NCBI GenBank assembly: GCA_038231615.1
Contig: JBBRLA010000069.1
Location: forward strand, 1 to 20,020
DNA: 20,020 bases
Direction: 5' to 3'
From: JBBRLA01 sp038231615
Lineage (GTDB): Bacteria > Myxococcota_A > Polyangia > Palsa-1104 > JAEUJZ01
Shown piece after piece: positions 7,584 through 13,931 of the stretch (its first letter is position 1; each line of letters begins with the position of its first letter). Position numbers and translations under genes: made by a program. Under the pieces are notes generated by a model. It saw only the letters and a program-made list of their open reading frames with translations. It had not been told where the DNA came from and made no database searches.

Positions 7584-9443
7584 ATGGGGCGCGTAGTTGG
7601 GATTGACCTGGGGACCACCAATAGCTGCGTGGCATTCCTGGAACAGGACAAGCCCGTGGTCATTCCCAACCAGGAGGGCAGCCGCACCACGCCCTCCATT
7701 GTCGCTTTCGCCGAGGGCGGCGAGCGCCTGGTCGGGCAGATCGCCAAGCGTCAGGCGCTGACCAACCCGGAAAATACGGTCCACGCCATCAAGCGCCTCA
7801 TCGGGCGCAAGCGCAACGACCCGGACATCGCGCTGCACATTGCGTCCTGCACCTACAACATCGTCTCCGCCACCAATGGCGACTCGGCGGTGCGGGTGCG
7901 CGGCAAGGACTTCTCGCCGGCCGAGATCTCGGCGATGGTCCTTTTGCGCATGAAGGAGACCGCCGAGGACTACCTGGGCGAGACCGTGGACCGGGCGGTG
8001 ATCACCGTCCCGGCCTACTTCGACGATGCCCAGCGCCAGGCGACCAAGGACGCCGGGCGCATCGCCGGGCTGGAGGTCCTGCGCATCCTGAACGAGCCGA
8101 CGGCGGCGGCACTGGCCTATGGGCAGGAAATCTCCCAGCAGGGGGTCATCGCGGTCTACGACCTGGGCGGCGGCACGTTCGACGTCTCGATCCTGGAACT
8201 GCACCAGGGCGTGTTCCAGGTGCTGGCCACCAACGGCGACAGCTACCTGGGGGGCGAGGACTTCGACCGGCGCATCATCGACTGGATGGCCGATGCCTTC
8301 CTCGACGAACACAAGATCGACTTGCGCAAAGACAAAATGTCCCTGCAACGGCTGAAGGAGGCCTCGGAGCGGGCCAAGCACGAGCTGTCCTCGTCTCTGG
8401 AGACGGCGATCAACCTGCCCTTCATCACCAGCGACCCAAGCGGCCCGAAGCACCTGATCACCAGCCTGACCCGGGGGAAGCTGGAGTCCCTGGTCGAAGA
8501 TCTGGTGCAGCGGTCCCTGAAACCTTGTGAACTGGCCATGTCGTCGGCGCGGATCAAGCCCGAGCAGCTGGATCAGGTGATCCTGGTCGGCGGACAGACG
8601 CGCATGCCGCGGGTGCAGGAAGTAGTCGAGCAGTTCTTCCACAAAAAGCCCAACCGCCGGGTCAACCCCGACGAGGTCGTGGCGGTAGGCGCGGCCATCG
8701 AGGCCGGCATCATCAGCGGCGACGTCACCGAGGTGCTGCTGCTGGACGTGACGCCGCTGTCGCTGGGCCTGGAGACCGCCGGGGGCAAGTTCACCCGCAT
8801 CATCCCGCGCAACACCACCATCCCCACCGGCAAGTCGCAGACCTTTTCCACCGCCCAGGACAACCAGAACTTCGTCGAGGTCCACGTCCTGCAAGGCGAG
8901 CGCGAGATGGCCCAGGACAACAAGTCCCTGGCGCGCTTCCAACTGGTCGGCATTCCCCCCGCGCCCCGCGGCGTGCCGCAGCTCCAGATCAACTTCGACA
9001 TCGACGCCAACGGCATCGTCAGCGTCGCCGCCCGCGACCTGGGGACCGGCAAGGCCCAGACCGTCCGGGTGGTATCCACCTCGGGCCTGACCGAGAACGA
9101 GATCGACCGCCTGATCACCGAGGCCGAGTCCCAGCGCGACGTGGACTCCCTGAAGCGCGAAGTCGCCGACCTGAAGCTCAAGATCGAGGGGCTCATCTAT
9201 GTCACCGATTCGTCCCTGCGTGAGTACGGGCACGTGCTCTCGGTGGTCGAGCGCGACGCCCTTTCGGACGAGGTGCGCAGCGCCCGCAGCGAGCTGGAGA
9301 TCGACGACGTGGACCGCCTGCGCATCGCCGCCGACCAGCTCGAACGATCGGCACAGCGCATCGGCGACGTGATCTACTCCAGCGCCGCGGCGCCGGACCC
9401 CGATGCGGACGGGGGCCCGCCGCCCATGGTTCTGGAAGAATAG
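7584..9443 (+). CDS. dnaK: molecular chaperone DnaK (Hsp70)
   Basis: 619 residues. This ATP-dependent chaperone binds exposed hydrophobic peptide segments and cycles with DnaJ and GrpE. The nucleotide-binding domain shows GIDLGTTNSCVA at the N-terminus, VITVPAYFDDAQRQATKDAG, ILNEPTAAALAYG, VYDLGGGTFDVSIL and VGGQTRMPRVQ. The interdomain linker is LLLDVTPLSLGLET, and the substrate-binding beta-domain follows with NTTIPTGKSQTFSTA. The helical lid is present (~500-600). The C-terminus is PPMVLEE instead of the EEVD-like or acidic Gly-rich tail of many DnaKs, and the usual KATGKEQ is DLGTGKAQ. Both look like lineage variation, not damage. dnaJ starts 17 nt after the stop. Confidence 0.97.
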   Translation: MGRVVGIDLGTTNSCVAFLEQDKPVVIPNQEGSRTTPSIVAFAEGGERLVGQIAKRQALTNPENTVHAIKRLIGRKRNDPDIALHIASCTYNIVSATNGDSAVRVRGKDFSPAEISAMVLLRMKETAEDYLGETVDRAVITVPAYFDDAQRQATKDAGRIAGLEVLRILNEPTAAALAYGQEISQQGVIAVYDLGGGTFDVSILELHQGVFQVLATNGDSYLGGEDFDRRIIDWMADAFLDEHKIDLRKDKMSLQRLKEASERAKHELSSSLETAINLPFITSDPSGPKHLITSLTRGKLESLVEDLVQRSLKPCELAMSSARIKPEQLDQVILVGGQTRMPRVQEVVEQFFHKKPNRRVNPDEVVAVGAAIEAGIISGDVTEVLLLDVTPLSLGLETAGGKFTRIIPRNTTIPTGKSQTFSTAQDNQNFVEVHVLQGEREMAQDNKSLARFQLVGIPPAPRGVPQLQINFDIDANGIVSVAARDLGTGKAQTVRVVSTSGLTENEIDRLITEAESQRDVDSLKREVADLKLKIEGLIYVTDSSLREYGHVLSVVERDALSDEVRSARSELEIDDVDRLRIAADQLERSAQRIGDVIYSSAAAPDPDADGGPPPMVLEE

Positions 9444-9459
9444 GACAAGCACCAGGACC

Positions 9460-10569
9460 GTGGCTCAGAAAAAACGCGACTACTATGAAGTGCTGGGCGT
9501 GTCTCGGTCTGCCGAGGCCGCCGAGATGAAGCGGGCGTACCGCACGCTGGCGCTGCGCTATCACCCCGATCAGAACCAGGACGACAAGGGCGCCGAGGAG
9601 AAGTTCAAGGAAGTCTCCGAGGCCTACGCCGTGCTCTCCGAGCCCGAGAAGCGCCTGCGCTACGATCGGTTGGGGCACGCCGGCATCACCGGCAACGTCG
9701 CGGACCTGCCCTTCGCCGTGGACATCGAGAGCTTCAAGGACCTTTTCGATGGGCTCTTCGGGGACCTTCTGGGGCGCAAGAAGGGCCGCGCCGCCGGGCG
9801 CGACCTGCGCTACACCCTGGAAATCAGCTTCGAGGAAGCCGCCCTGGGCACCAAGAAGGCCATCCAGTTCCCCGCCAAGGGCGACTGTTCCGCCTGTGGC
9901 GGCACCGGTGGCAAGGGCGGGGCCGCGGGGCTGCGCACCTGCGCCAACTGCGCCGGCAAGGGCGAGATCAAAAGCCAGCAGGGGTTTTTCTCCTTGAGCA
10001 AGGTCTGCCCAACGTGCCACGGGACCGCCAAGGTGGTGGTGGACCCCTGCGACACGTGCGCCGGCAAGGGGCAGATCGAATCCCTGCGCGATTTCGCGGT
10101 GACCATCCCCGCCGGCGCCGAGGACGGCAGCATCCGCCGGGTGCCAGCACAGGGGGAGCCGGGGAAGCTTGGCGGGCCCCCAGGGGACCTGCACGTGGCG
10201 GTGCGGGTCAAGCCGCACCCGCTGCTGCGGCGAGACGGGCACGTGGTGGTCTGCGAGGTCCCGCTAAGCTTCGCCCAGGCGGCCCTTGGCTGCACAGTGG
10301 ACGTGCCGACCCTGGACGGCAAAGTCGAAATGAAGATCCCCGCGGGGACCGCCTCGGGGGCGCTCTTCCGCCTGCGGGGCAAGGGCTTCCCCAGCGCCCT
10401 CGGCTCGACCAAGCGGGGCGATGCCCACATCAAGGTAATCGTCGAGACGCCCAAGGGTCTTAGCGAAAAGCAGCAGCAGCTCATGGAAGAGCTATCGCGC
10501 GAGACCTCCCCGTCCAATCAGCCGGAGCAGCAAGCCTTTCTAGAAAAGCTCAAGGAAGTGTACGGCTAA
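9460..10569 (+). CDS. dnaJ: chaperone protein DnaJ (Hsp40, type I)
   Basis: 369 residues from a GTG at 9460. This start puts DYYEVLGVSRS at residue 7, as in other DnaJs. The ATG at 9403 would overlap dnaK by 41 bp and add 19 unrelated residues. The J domain is residues 1-72 with HPD at 35-37, which stimulates DnaK ATPase. The zinc-binding region has four CxxC motifs: C143/C146, C161/C164, C183/C186 and C197/C200, each followed by a Gly-containing turn. The C-terminal substrate-binding domains follow. The linker after the J domain (about 73-112) is short and not Gly/Phe-rich, which differs from the classic E. coli G/F region. It is the last gene of the operon; a strong hairpin begins at its stop codon. 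Confidence 0.95.
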   Translation: MAQKKRDYYEVLGVSRSAEAAEMKRAYRTLALRYHPDQNQDDKGAEEKFKEVSEAYAVLSEPEKRLRYDRLGHAGITGNVADLPFAVDIESFKDLFDGLFGDLLGRKKGRAAGRDLRYTLEISFEEAALGTKKAIQFPAKGDCSACGGTGGKGGAAGLRTCANCAGKGEIKSQQGFFSLSKVCPTCHGTAKVVVDPCDTCAGKGQIESLRDFAVTIPAGAEDGSIRRVPAQGEPGKLGGPPGDLHVAVRVKPHPLLRRDGHVVVCEVPLSFAQAALGCTVDVPTLDGKVEMKIPAGTASGALFRLRGKGFPSALGSTKRGDAHIKVIVETPKGLSEKQQQLMEELSRETSPSNQPEQQAFLEKLKEVYG

Positions 10570-10608
10570 CCAGATGCTGTTTGAGCCTGGATCAAACAGT
10601 TTCTGGTT
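10568..10608 (+). terminator. hairpin at the end of the hrcA-grpE-dnaK-dnaJ operon
   Basis: AACCAGA (10568-10574) pairs with TCTGGTT (10602-10608), and CTGTTTGA (10577-10584) pairs with TCAAACAG (10592-10599). Only a TG/TT internal mismatch separates the two stems, and the loop is 7 nt. The stem starts inside the dnaJ stop codon. No T-tract follows, so it may act as a 3'-end stabiliser or need a factor instead of being a classic intrinsic terminator. Confidence 0.7.
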
Positions 10609-10693
10609 ACATCGTGACCCACTTGCGTTGAGCGCCACGATCTAACCAGGGTTATGTTGATGAGTGAAGAGCCATTTTAAGCAAGAAGCACAT

Positions 10694-10833
10694 GGCCGGA
10701 GCAGATTTTGGCGCACCCCCACAGCGACCGAGGGAGCGTACTACTGTACGTGACCGAAGGAGCGTGGGGGCACCTCCCGCGGCTGAGCGCATGCGAAGCC
10801 GTGGGGGAGAGGTACGCCAAAAGCTGCCCGGCC
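10694..10833. repeat. ~140-bp palindromic intergenic repeat element (REP/MITE-like)
   Basis: The outer arms pair: GGCCG (10694-10698) with CGGCC (10829-10833), GCAG (10701-10704) with CTGC (10824-10827), and TTTTGGCG (10706-10713) with CGCCAAAA (10815-10822), continuing into ACCCCCAC against GTGGGGG. Inside are two direct copies of a GACCGARGGAGCG motif (within 10724-10739 and 10750-10765) on either side of GTAC palindromes, plus a GGCTGAGCGCATGCGAAGCC dyad. It lies between the convergent ends of dnaJ and the Roadblock gene. There is no coding capacity. The layout fits a folded, mobilisable short repeat. Confidence 0.7.
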
Positions 10834-10845
10834 AGGTGCTTCTTC

Positions 10846-11256
10846 TTAGGAAGCGGGGGATTGGGGACTGCTGGCTAGGACGCGCAGCATCAACGGCCGG
10901 GCCCGCCTGACGCGCACCCGCACCTGGCCGATCTCCGTCGAATCATCGAAAAGGACCAGCAAGAGCGCCCGATCGGCCAGCGGCGCGGCGCAGACGTGCA
11001 GCCGCCCGACCTGGGTGTAGCGGTCCTCCACCGGGATCGTCACCTCGGGATCGTCTTGCTGGGCCTGGGTCTCGACCAAAACCTGCGCGACCAGATTGGC
11101 CAGGTCAGAACTGACCTGGTTGGTGAACACCCCTCGCTCTCCAGCGTGGGCCAGGATAGATCCATCTTCCCCGCAAACCAACACCTTCCGGGCGGATGTG
11201 GCGCGAGCCAGTTGGTCGCAAAGCGCGTCCAACGACGCCGATGAGTCAGCACTCAT
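10846..11256 (-). CDS. Roadblock/LC7-domain protein
   Basis: 136 residues. The fold is suggested by the order: an N-terminal helix (SASLDALCDQLARATSA), strand KVLVCGEDGSILAHAG, helix DLANLVAQVLVET, strands VTIPVEDRYTQVGRLHVCAAPL, then ALLLVLFDDSTEIGQVRVRVRRA with a final helix. This matches Roadblock/LC7 proteins such as MglB, a GTPase-activating partner of Ras-like MglA in myxobacteria. No MglA-like GTPase lies beside it in this window, so partner and role are unknown. A promoter-like TTGCAA, 16 bp, GATGAT ends 6 nt before the ATG. The gene is divergent from the small membrane / zinc-ribbon pair. The assignment is by pattern and would need a profile search to confirm. Confidence 0.65.
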   Translation of the reverse strand: MSADSSASLDALCDQLARATSARKVLVCGEDGSILAHAGERGVFTNQVSSDLANLVAQVLVETQAQQDDPEVTIPVEDRYTQVGRLHVCAAPLADRALLLVLFDDSTEIGQVRVRVRRARPLMLRVLASSPQSPAS

Positions 11257-11262
11257 CTTGTC

Positions 11263-11290
11263 ATCATCCCACAGTCGAGGCGTGTTGCAA
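11263..11290 (-). promoter_or_regulatory. candidate promoter of the Roadblock gene
   Basis: Minus-strand TTGCAA (11290-11285), a 16-bp spacer and GATGAT (11268-11263, 4 of 6 to consensus) end 6 nt before the ATG at 11256. TTGCAA is self-complementary. Its plus-strand reading is only 12 bp from the -10 of the divergent gene, so it fits the minus-strand promoter better. Confidence 0.35.
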
Positions 11291-11302
11291 ACCCTTCTGT
11301 GT

Positions 11303-11308
11303 TATATT
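11303..11308 (+). promoter_or_regulatory. -10-like element before the small membrane protein gene
   Basis: TATATT lies 8 nt before the ATG at 11317. AGGAAG (11310-11315) lies between them but is only 1 nt from the ATG, too close for an efficient Shine-Dalgarno. The transcript may therefore also be leaderless or nearly so. Confidence 0.35.
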
Positions 11309-11316
11309 GAGGAAGA

Positions 11317-11505
11317 ATGTCCCGTCCGGCCCTTCGGTCTACAGGTAGTGGCAGCCTCACGTCCAGCCCGGACTTCGGCCCTCATCTCGGGCCCGCCGAG
11401 CCCAGCCTGATCGGGCTTTCTCCCGGCCGGCGCGTCCTTTGTATCGGCCTTTTTGTATTGCAGATCCTTCTGTTCATGCCCTACGTCATGCGTGGAGCGA
11501 CCTGA
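11317..11505 (+). CDS. small single-pass membrane protein
   Basis: 62 residues. The first ~36 are Ser/Pro/Gly-rich and hydrophilic. A hydrophobic segment of about 18 residues follows (VLCIGLFVLQILLFMPYV, near 40-57), then a short polar end. Its stop overlaps the next start by one base (TGATG), so it is almost certainly co-transcribed and translationally coupled with the zinc-ribbon gene. No family is recognised. It may be a membrane partner of the downstream tail-anchored protein. The coupled start downstream is the main argument that it is real. Confidence 0.55.
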   Translation: MSRPALRSTGSGSLTSSPDFGPHLGPAEPSLIGLSPGRRVLCIGLFVLQILLFMPYVMRGAT

Positions 11506-11942
11506 TGTCGAGCTGCCCCAAATGCTTTCGTCCCGCCAGCGACACGGATGTGGCCTGCGCCCGCTGCGGCCTCTTGCGGTCGCGCTTTGCCACTTTCAAC
11601 GTACAGATCCCGCCCCACCCGATCCTCGACCCCCTCTGGCAGGAAGCCCTGGGCGACTGGGACGAGCCCCAACGGCACGGCGCCCTGTCCGTCGCGGCGG
11701 CCCACGATGTCTCGATCCTTTCGGCGCTGACCCAGCGCTACTCCGCGGTGCTGCGCGAGCGCCCCGACGATCCGGTGGCCAAGAAGGCCGTCGCGCACCT
11801 GGTCCACCTGGCGCTGAGCCTGCCCGTCCCCACCCATGGGGCAACCGAGGCCTCGGCGATCCAGAACATTGTCAAGGGCGCCATCGGCATCCTGATGATG
11901 ATAGCCGCCGTGCTGCTCCTGGCCTACATCACCCGCAAGTGA
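11505..11942 (+). CDS. zinc-ribbon protein with a C-terminal membrane anchor
   Basis: 145 residues. The N-terminus carries a zinc ribbon, CPKC (4-7) and CARC (18-21), followed by a basic LLRSRF. Residues ~40-115 are helical and include DPLWQEALGDWDEPQRHGAL and a PDDPVAKKAVAHLVHLAL segment resembling a TPR-like helix pair. A single hydrophobic segment (about 123-142, GAIGILMMIAAVLLLAYI) ends three residues before the C-terminus, giving a tail-anchored layout with the ribbon in the cytoplasm. GGAG at 11494-11497 is a suitable ribosome-binding site for the ATG at 11505. This architecture (N-terminal ribbon, helical middle, C-terminal anchor) is frequent in myxobacterial hypothetical proteins. 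The function is unknown. Confidence 0.7.
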   Translation: MSSCPKCFRPASDTDVACARCGLLRSRFATFNVQIPPHPILDPLWQEALGDWDEPQRHGALSVAAAHDVSILSALTQRYSAVLRERPDDPVAKKAVAHLVHLALSLPVPTHGATEASAIQNIVKGAIGILMMIAAVLLLAYITRK

Positions 11943-11958
11943 CCCTACGTTGAAGCGG

Positions 11959-12041
11959 TGCCGAAGGAGGGAGTCGAACCCTCATGCCCGTGAGGACGAG
12001 GGATTTTGAGTCCCCTGCGTCTGCCATTCCGCCACTTCGGC
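11959..12041 (-). tRNA. tRNA-Leu (anticodon CAA)
   Basis: The minus strand folds into a class II tRNA. The acceptor GCCGAAG pairs with CTTCGGC. The D-arm is within GCGGAATGGCAGACGC. The anticodon stem GGGGA/TCCCT encloses CTCAAAA, giving anticodon CAA at 12008-12006. A long variable arm follows, with the T-arm GAGGG-TTCGACT-CCCTC and discriminator A at 11959. The total is 83 nt. The next bases are CCG, so CCA is not encoded and must be added. It decodes the Leu codon UUG. Confidence 0.95.
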
Positions 12042-12059
12042 TCAGGTGCGAACGGGGGC

Positions 12060-12068
12060 AACCTAGCA
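12060..12068 (-). promoter_or_regulatory. extended -10 of tRNA-Leu
   Basis: TGC-TAGGTT on the minus strand (12068-12060) ends 18 nt before the tRNA 5' end and overlaps the last codons of hemD. No -35 match is seen upstream. Confidence 0.35.
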
Positions 12069-12085
12069 CAGGGCCCGCACCCGCG

Positions 12086-13111
12086 TCATCCCTCTTTCTT
12101 CGATCCCCGGCGCTCCGCTTCGCTGCGCGCTACCCATGGACGGCGCTCCGCTTCGCTGCGCGCTACCAAAGATGAGGCCAGGCCCCGCAAAAGGGCGGGA
12201 AAGCTGGCGTCCGCCACGACATCTACGGCGATCCCCGCCTGGAGCAGGGCCTCGGCGGTGGTCGGCCCGATGGCACCCACCAGGGTGTGGGCCAGCACGG
12301 ACGCCGCGTCCGCCCCCAGGGCCGCCATCAGGATCGCCGCCGTCCGCGGGCTTCCCAGGGGCACCAGGTCGATCTCCCCGGCGCGCAGGGCCGCGACCGC
12401 CGGCAGCAGCCGCTCCGGGGGGGCCGCGATCATCTCGTAGGCCGCCACCGCCCGCACCTCGGCGCCGGCCCGGACCAGGGCCTCGTGCAGTGCCTCCCGG
12501 CCCTCCTTCGCCCGGGGCAGCAGCACCCGGGCCCCCGCCAGCGTCCCCAGCCGTTCCACCAGCGCCGCCGCCAGCCCGTCTCCTGTCGCCTGGCCCGAGC
12601 CCTGGCCGCCAGTGGCTGCCCTGTCCTCCCCTGTCGCCTGGCCCCCCGCGCCCTGGCCGCCAGTGGCTGCCCTGCCCTCCCCTGTCGCCTGGCCCCCCGC
12701 ACCGCCCTCCCCCGCCACCACGTCCACCCTGACCCCGGCTGCTCGCAGCGCCGCGGCGGTGCGCCCCCCAACTGCGGCGACCAGCACCCCCGAAAGGGCC
12801 TCGCCCGGCACTTCCCCGGCTTCCAAAAACCCGGCCAGCAGGGCCTCGGCCCCGGCGACGCTGGCCAGCGCCACCGCCCGATTTCTCCGGATCTCCCGCA
12901 GCGCCGCCTGAAGCTCCGCCGGGCAGGGAGACGGACCCAGCACCAGGCACGGGCAGCACAGCGCCGTGCCCCCTGCCCGCTCGATCTCCGTCGCGGTCTC
13001 CTCCGCCTGATCGGCCGGCCGTGTCACCAGCACCCGCAGGCCCAGCAGATAGCGGTCCTCTTTCGGCGCCGCGCTCAGGGCAGCGGCCTTTTCTGGCGGC
13101 CCTTCCCCCAT
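12086..13111 (-). CDS. hemD: uroporphyrinogen-III synthase HemD with an in-frame repeat insertion
   Basis: 341 residues, longer than the usual ~250-270. HemD closes hydroxymethylbilane into uroporphyrinogen III with inversion of ring D. Both lobes are visible: lobe one starts LGLRVLVTRPADQAEE and has ALASVAGAEALLAGF; lobe two has ARVLLPRAKEGREALHEALVRAGAEV, YEMIAAPP and the closing LVGAIGPTTAEALLQAGI. Two additions explain the length: residues ~135-178 are a Gly/Ala/Thr/Gln tandem repeat in a surface loop between lobes, and the C-terminus has VARSEAERR twice from a DNA repeat. The ATG at 13111 overlaps the M50 gene by 37 bp. A later start near residue 20 is possible, since conserved sequence begins there. 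The frame stays open to 13843, but that part is the shadow of the M50 gene. No other haem genes are nearby. Confidence 0.82.
   Translation of the reverse strand: MGEGPPEKAAALSAAPKEDRYLLGLRVLVTRPADQAEETATEIERAGGTALCCPCLVLGPSPCPAELQAALREIRRNRAVALASVAGAEALLAGFLEAGEVPGEALSGVLVAAVGGRTAAALRAAGVRVDVVAGEGGAGGQATGEGRAATGGQGAGGQATGEDRAATGGQGSGQATGDGLAAALVERLGTLAGARVLLPRAKEGREALHEALVRAGAEVRAVAAYEMIAAPPERLLPAVAALRAGEIDLVPLGSPRTAAILMAALGADAASVLAHTLVGAIGPTTAEALLQAGIAVDVVADASFPALLRGLASSLVARSEAERRPWVARSEAERRGSKKEG
12109..12167. repeat. two 26-bp direct repeats in the 3' end of hemD
   Basis: Identical 26-bp copies lie at 12109-12134 and 12142-12167, 33 bp apart. On the minus strand they encode VARSEAERR twice with an 11-residue period. 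The unit is rich in GCGCAGCGAAGCGGAGCGC and partly self-complementary. It resembles a dispersed short repeat that has entered the end of the gene without breaking the frame. Confidence 0.85.
12582..12710. repeat. in-frame minisatellite inside hemD
   Basis: Units start with CCTGTCGCCTGGCCC at 12582, 12630 and 12681, so the periods are 48 and 51 bp. The third unit is partial. Both periods are whole codons. On the minus strand the unit encodes about 17 residues of the type GGQATGEGRAATGGQG. Copy number is likely to vary between strains. Confidence 0.9.
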
Positions 13112-13824
13112 GCCGCCCGCAGCCCCAGCGCCAGCATCAGCAACGAGATCCCCGCCAGAAGCCCGCCCCAGAGCTGAAACGGCCCACCCAGGATCTTGGC
13201 CACCCCGGCGATGTCCGACGCCCGCTGCGTCCCGCCCACGCTGGCACTTGAGACGAAGAGGTAGCCCATCCGCGTCACCGTATCCAGCGCCAGCAGCACC
13301 CCGATGAGCTGCGCCATGAAAAGCCTGCCGTCCGCCCCCCCGTAGCGCGCCACCAGCGCCAAAAGGCCGCACAGAGGCGCCATCGCCAGCCATCCCACCT
13401 GCGTCCGCACATACAGAAGCAGCGAGAGCACCAGCGCCCCCACCAGCCCCCACAGGAGCGCCCGGCTGAACCGCCTGGCCAGCGCCAGCAGCAGCGCCCC
13501 CACGAAAGGCGGCGCCAAAAGCCCCCCCGCGGCAGTGGCCGCCTCGCGATAACCGGCGACCACCGCGGTCACCGCCAGGCCCGAGGCGTCGCCATAGATC
13601 TGCAACTGCTGGAACCGCCCGCCACACAGAAGAGCGGTGACCCCGTGGCCCATCTCGTGGACCCAGGTGGCCAAAAGCGTGAAGGGATACAGGATGAACT
13701 GCCCATAGGGCACGAAACGCTGGAGCACCACCACCATCACCGCGGCGATGACCAGCGCGGCGCGATGGCCGGACGCCGCCTCGGCCGGGGCGGCGGGGGT
13801 GCGAGATCTGGGTTCGATGCGCAT
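13075..13824 (-). CDS. M50B-like membrane metallopeptidase
   Basis: 249 residues from the ATG at 13824. An early hydrophobic segment (~22-36) is followed by the zinc motif HEMGH (56-60) in TWVHEMGHGVTALLCGGRF, then GDASGLAVT. Several membrane segments follow (~95-117, 121-140, 143-160, 168-185, 213-238). The segment SDIAGVAKILGGPFQLWGG (about 203-221) matches the conserved SD...W stretch of the Peptidase_M50B family. M50 proteases cut substrates within the membrane; for the M50B branch bacterial substrates are mostly unknown. No LDG-type aspartate motif of site-2 proteases is obvious, so activity is not assured. A -10 element ends 7 nt before this ATG. An alternative ATG at 13836 overlaps that element. 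hemD overlaps its 3' end, so the two genes are probably co-transcribed. Confidence 0.8.
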   Translation of the reverse strand: MRIEPRSRTPAAPAEAASGHRAALVIAAVMVVVLQRFVPYGQFILYPFTLLATWVHEMGHGVTALLCGGRFQQLQIYGDASGLAVTAVVAGYREAATAAGGLLAPPFVGALLLALARRFSRALLWGLVGALVLSLLLYVRTQVGWLAMAPLCGLLALVARYGGADGRLFMAQLIGVLLALDTVTRMGYLFVSSASVGGTQRASDIAGVAKILGGPFQLWGGLLAGISLLMLALGLRAAWGKGRQKRPLP

Positions 13825-13861
13825 GGAACAAAGCATAGTCCACTACCGGCCTCGGCGCATG
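13822..13861 (-). promoter_or_regulatory. promoter block of the M50 gene, copy 1 of a duplicated promoter
   Basis: The minus strand reads GTAGTGGACTATGCT, then TTGTTCC and ATG. TATGCT (13837-13832) ends 7 nt before the ATG at 13824. About 40 bp, from an upstream CATGC and a GC-rich GGCCGG stretch to the ATG, matches the block upstream of the Uma2 gene at 14730-14771. There is no -35 consensus; the conserved GTAGTGGAC next to the -10 may be the recognition element. Confidence 0.55.
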
Positions 13862-13931
13862 TCACCCACCAGAGTCTCTTTGAGCCTGGCCGCTTCGGCT
13901 CGCGGACCCAGGCCGGCCGAATCCAGATGGC

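Noticed and set aside
7551..9452. 633-residue minus-strand frame opposite dnaK
   Set aside because: It is the antisense shadow of a highly biased GC3 gene. dnaK motifs are complete on the plus strand.
9403..9459. ATG start for dnaJ at 9403
   Set aside because: It would overlap dnaK by 41 bp and add 19 residues before the J domain that other DnaJs lack.
12086..13843. 585-residue protein with HemD at its C-terminus
   Set aside because: The part upstream of 13111 lies in an alternative frame of the M50 gene, which has HEMGH and membrane segments. The extension is Gly/Arg-rich shadow sequence.
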